Of a stretch of 7,575 nucleotides of DNA, positions 6,570 through 7,575 are shown piece by piece. Position 1 is the stretch's first letter. Every line of letters starts with the position of its first letter. Source of the stretch: an uncultured Dysgonomonas sp. (lineage in GTDB: Bacteria > Bacteroidota > Bacteroidia > Bacteroidales > Dysgonomonadaceae); NCBI GenBank assembly GCA_945292135.1, contig CALYRA010000038.1, positions 1-7,575 of the forward strand. Direction: 5' to 3'. The notes beneath the pieces were generated by a model, which worked only from the letters and a program-made list of their open reading frames with translations, had not been told where the DNA came from and did no database searches. Both the position numbers and the translations under genes were made by a program.

Positions 6570-7575
6570 TTAAAATATTCCCAACATTAGTTTTTCTATT
6601 GATTTTGTAGCCTGAGCGCTTGTGCAATTGAAATTATTAACCATAATTGTAAAAGCGTATTTTTTTTCACCGTTGATATAATATCCTGCAAAACAGCGTA
6701 CATTAGCTATACTGCCGCTTTTTGCGTATATTTTTCCTACCAGTCTGGTTCCTCTCAATAGATTTCGTACAGTTCCGTCTTTACCGGCTTGAGGTAAAGT
6801 ATTCAGGAATTCTTTGCTGTTTTTGCTCTTTGTCTGCATATATATCAGTAAATCACACAAAAACTCCGGACTTACAGCATTGGATGGGGCTAACCCGCAA
6901 CCATCATACATAAATAAGGCTTTTGTATCCAATCCTTGTTTTTGCCAATAATTCTTGATAAATGTTATGCCTTCTTCTGTTGAAGAGGAATATATATCGC
7001 TGTTACGCTTTCGCCCAAGAGTTTGCAGAAGATATTGGGCGTAATGATTATTACTGCGGTGATTAATGTTCTTAGCTATGTCGCTTAAAGGAAAAGATTC
7101 ATGTGTATAAAATACCTCGCCATCAAAAGATGTCTTTTCTTTTTTGTATCTGTCATTTAAATAATATTTGCGTGAAGTTTCGAGACTTTTTGTTATAATT
7201 CCCTTTTCAAGAATCGCATCTGAAATGCTTTTTCCAAGGAATAAGCCGGGATCTGGCAAGTCGCCTTTCATGATGAAGGATTTACGACCTGCGGGGATGC
7301 TTCCAACCAATGTTCGTTCATATGAAAAAGGTTCGCCATTTATAAATCCGTAATCTTTTCCGCTAAGGTTTAACGTAAGCATATTTATGAATGTAAAATC
7401 ATTTGGATTTATAGGTTCAGCCTTTGTGATAACAGGACAAGTGTCCTGCCGCATTGTGTTGAAATATAGAAGATATGTATTGTCAAAAACGCTTATCCCA
7501 TAAGTCGCGGCAGCATAATAGTTGCCCATATCTTGGCGAATCCACCTATGCGGAATACCTTCGTATCCAAAACAA
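6570..7575 (-). CDS. dacB: D-alanyl-D-alanine carboxypeptidase/endopeptidase, PBP4 type (peptidase S13), C-terminal part
   Basis: A periplasmic penicillin-binding protein that trims or cleaves peptidoglycan cross-links. The frame is open to the right edge: 15 residues precede the first ATG in view (7529), including IPHRW, which matches family sequence ahead of the GNYYAAATYG block, so that ATG is internal and the true start is outside. About 335 residues of an expected 450-500 are present. Two of the three active-site motifs are seen: SxN as SNN (7047-7055) in HRSNNHYAQYLL, and the KTG-type motif as KSG (6714-6722) in AKSGSIANV. The SxxK motif with the nucleophilic serine and the signal peptide should lie beyond the window. 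The usual DGSGLS loop reads DGCGLA. The gene converges on the XRE gene with an 8-bp gap. Assignment to the family is firm; endo- versus carboxypeptidase activity is not decidable. Confidence 0.9.
   Translation of the reverse strand, partial: CFGYEGIPHRWIRQDMGNYYAAATYGISVFDNTYLLYFNTMRQDTCPVITKAEPINPNDFTFINMLTLNLSGKDYGFINGEPFSYERTLVGSIPAGRKSFIMKGDLPDPGLFLGKSISDAILEKGIITKSLETSRKYYLNDRYKKEKTSFDGEVFYTHESFPLSDIAKNINHRSNNHYAQYLLQTLGRKRNSDIYSSSTEEGITFIKNYWQKQGLDTKALFMYDGCGLAPSNAVSPEFLCDLLIYMQTKSKNSKEFLNTLPQAGKDGTVRNLLRGTRLVGKIYAKSGSIANVRCFAGYYINGEKKYAFTIMVNNFNCTSAQATKSIEKLMLGIF

Overview
The window looks like chromosomal DNA of a Bacteroidetes bacterium, most likely order Bacteroidales. The base composition is AT-rich. 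Possible promoters match the Bacteroides-type -7 box TAnnTTTG, and Shine-Dalgarno sites are essentially absent. The MutS, PhoH, PBP4-type and UXS proteins all read like Bacteroidales family members. The species cannot be fixed from the sequence.

Left part (1-3932, all on the minus strand). In order of transcription there is a small lipoprotein of unknown function (3932-3387), a weak terminator-like hairpin, a probable promoter, mutS with a GTG start (3237-622), and, only 24 bp later, the first 199 codons of a UDP-glucuronate decarboxylase gene that runs off the left edge. MutS and the sugar-nucleotide enzyme may share a transcript, although they have no obvious functional link.

Middle part (3933-5778). 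A divergent spacer carries a good -7 box for phoH (4185-5168, plus strand), a PhoH/YbeZ-type ATPase whose start codon overlaps the stop of a six-codon upstream ORF. About 600 bp without a convincing gene follows. This AT-rich stretch holds two clear inverted-repeat structures (5261-5317 and 5369-5412), a direct repeat that could pair alternatively with one of them, a -7-like box upstream, and a 23-codon ORF (5701-5772). It could encode a structured small RNA or be the remains of a lost element.

Right part (5779-7575). Two divergently transcribed DNA-binding proteins, a 62-residue helix-turn-helix protein (minus) and a 157-residue phage-repressor-like XRE protein (plus), share a 120-bp spacer with one good promoter and two inverted repeats suited to be operators. 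The layout resembles a phage or mobile-element switch, but no integrase, transposase or structural gene is visible. The XRE gene converges, with an 8-bp gap, on the 3' part of a PBP4-type (peptidase family S13) D-Ala-D-Ala carboxypeptidase gene that runs off the right edge.

Most of the window is ordinary housekeeping sequence. The part that merits attention is about 5200-6090, the structured intergenic DNA plus the orphan regulatory switch.
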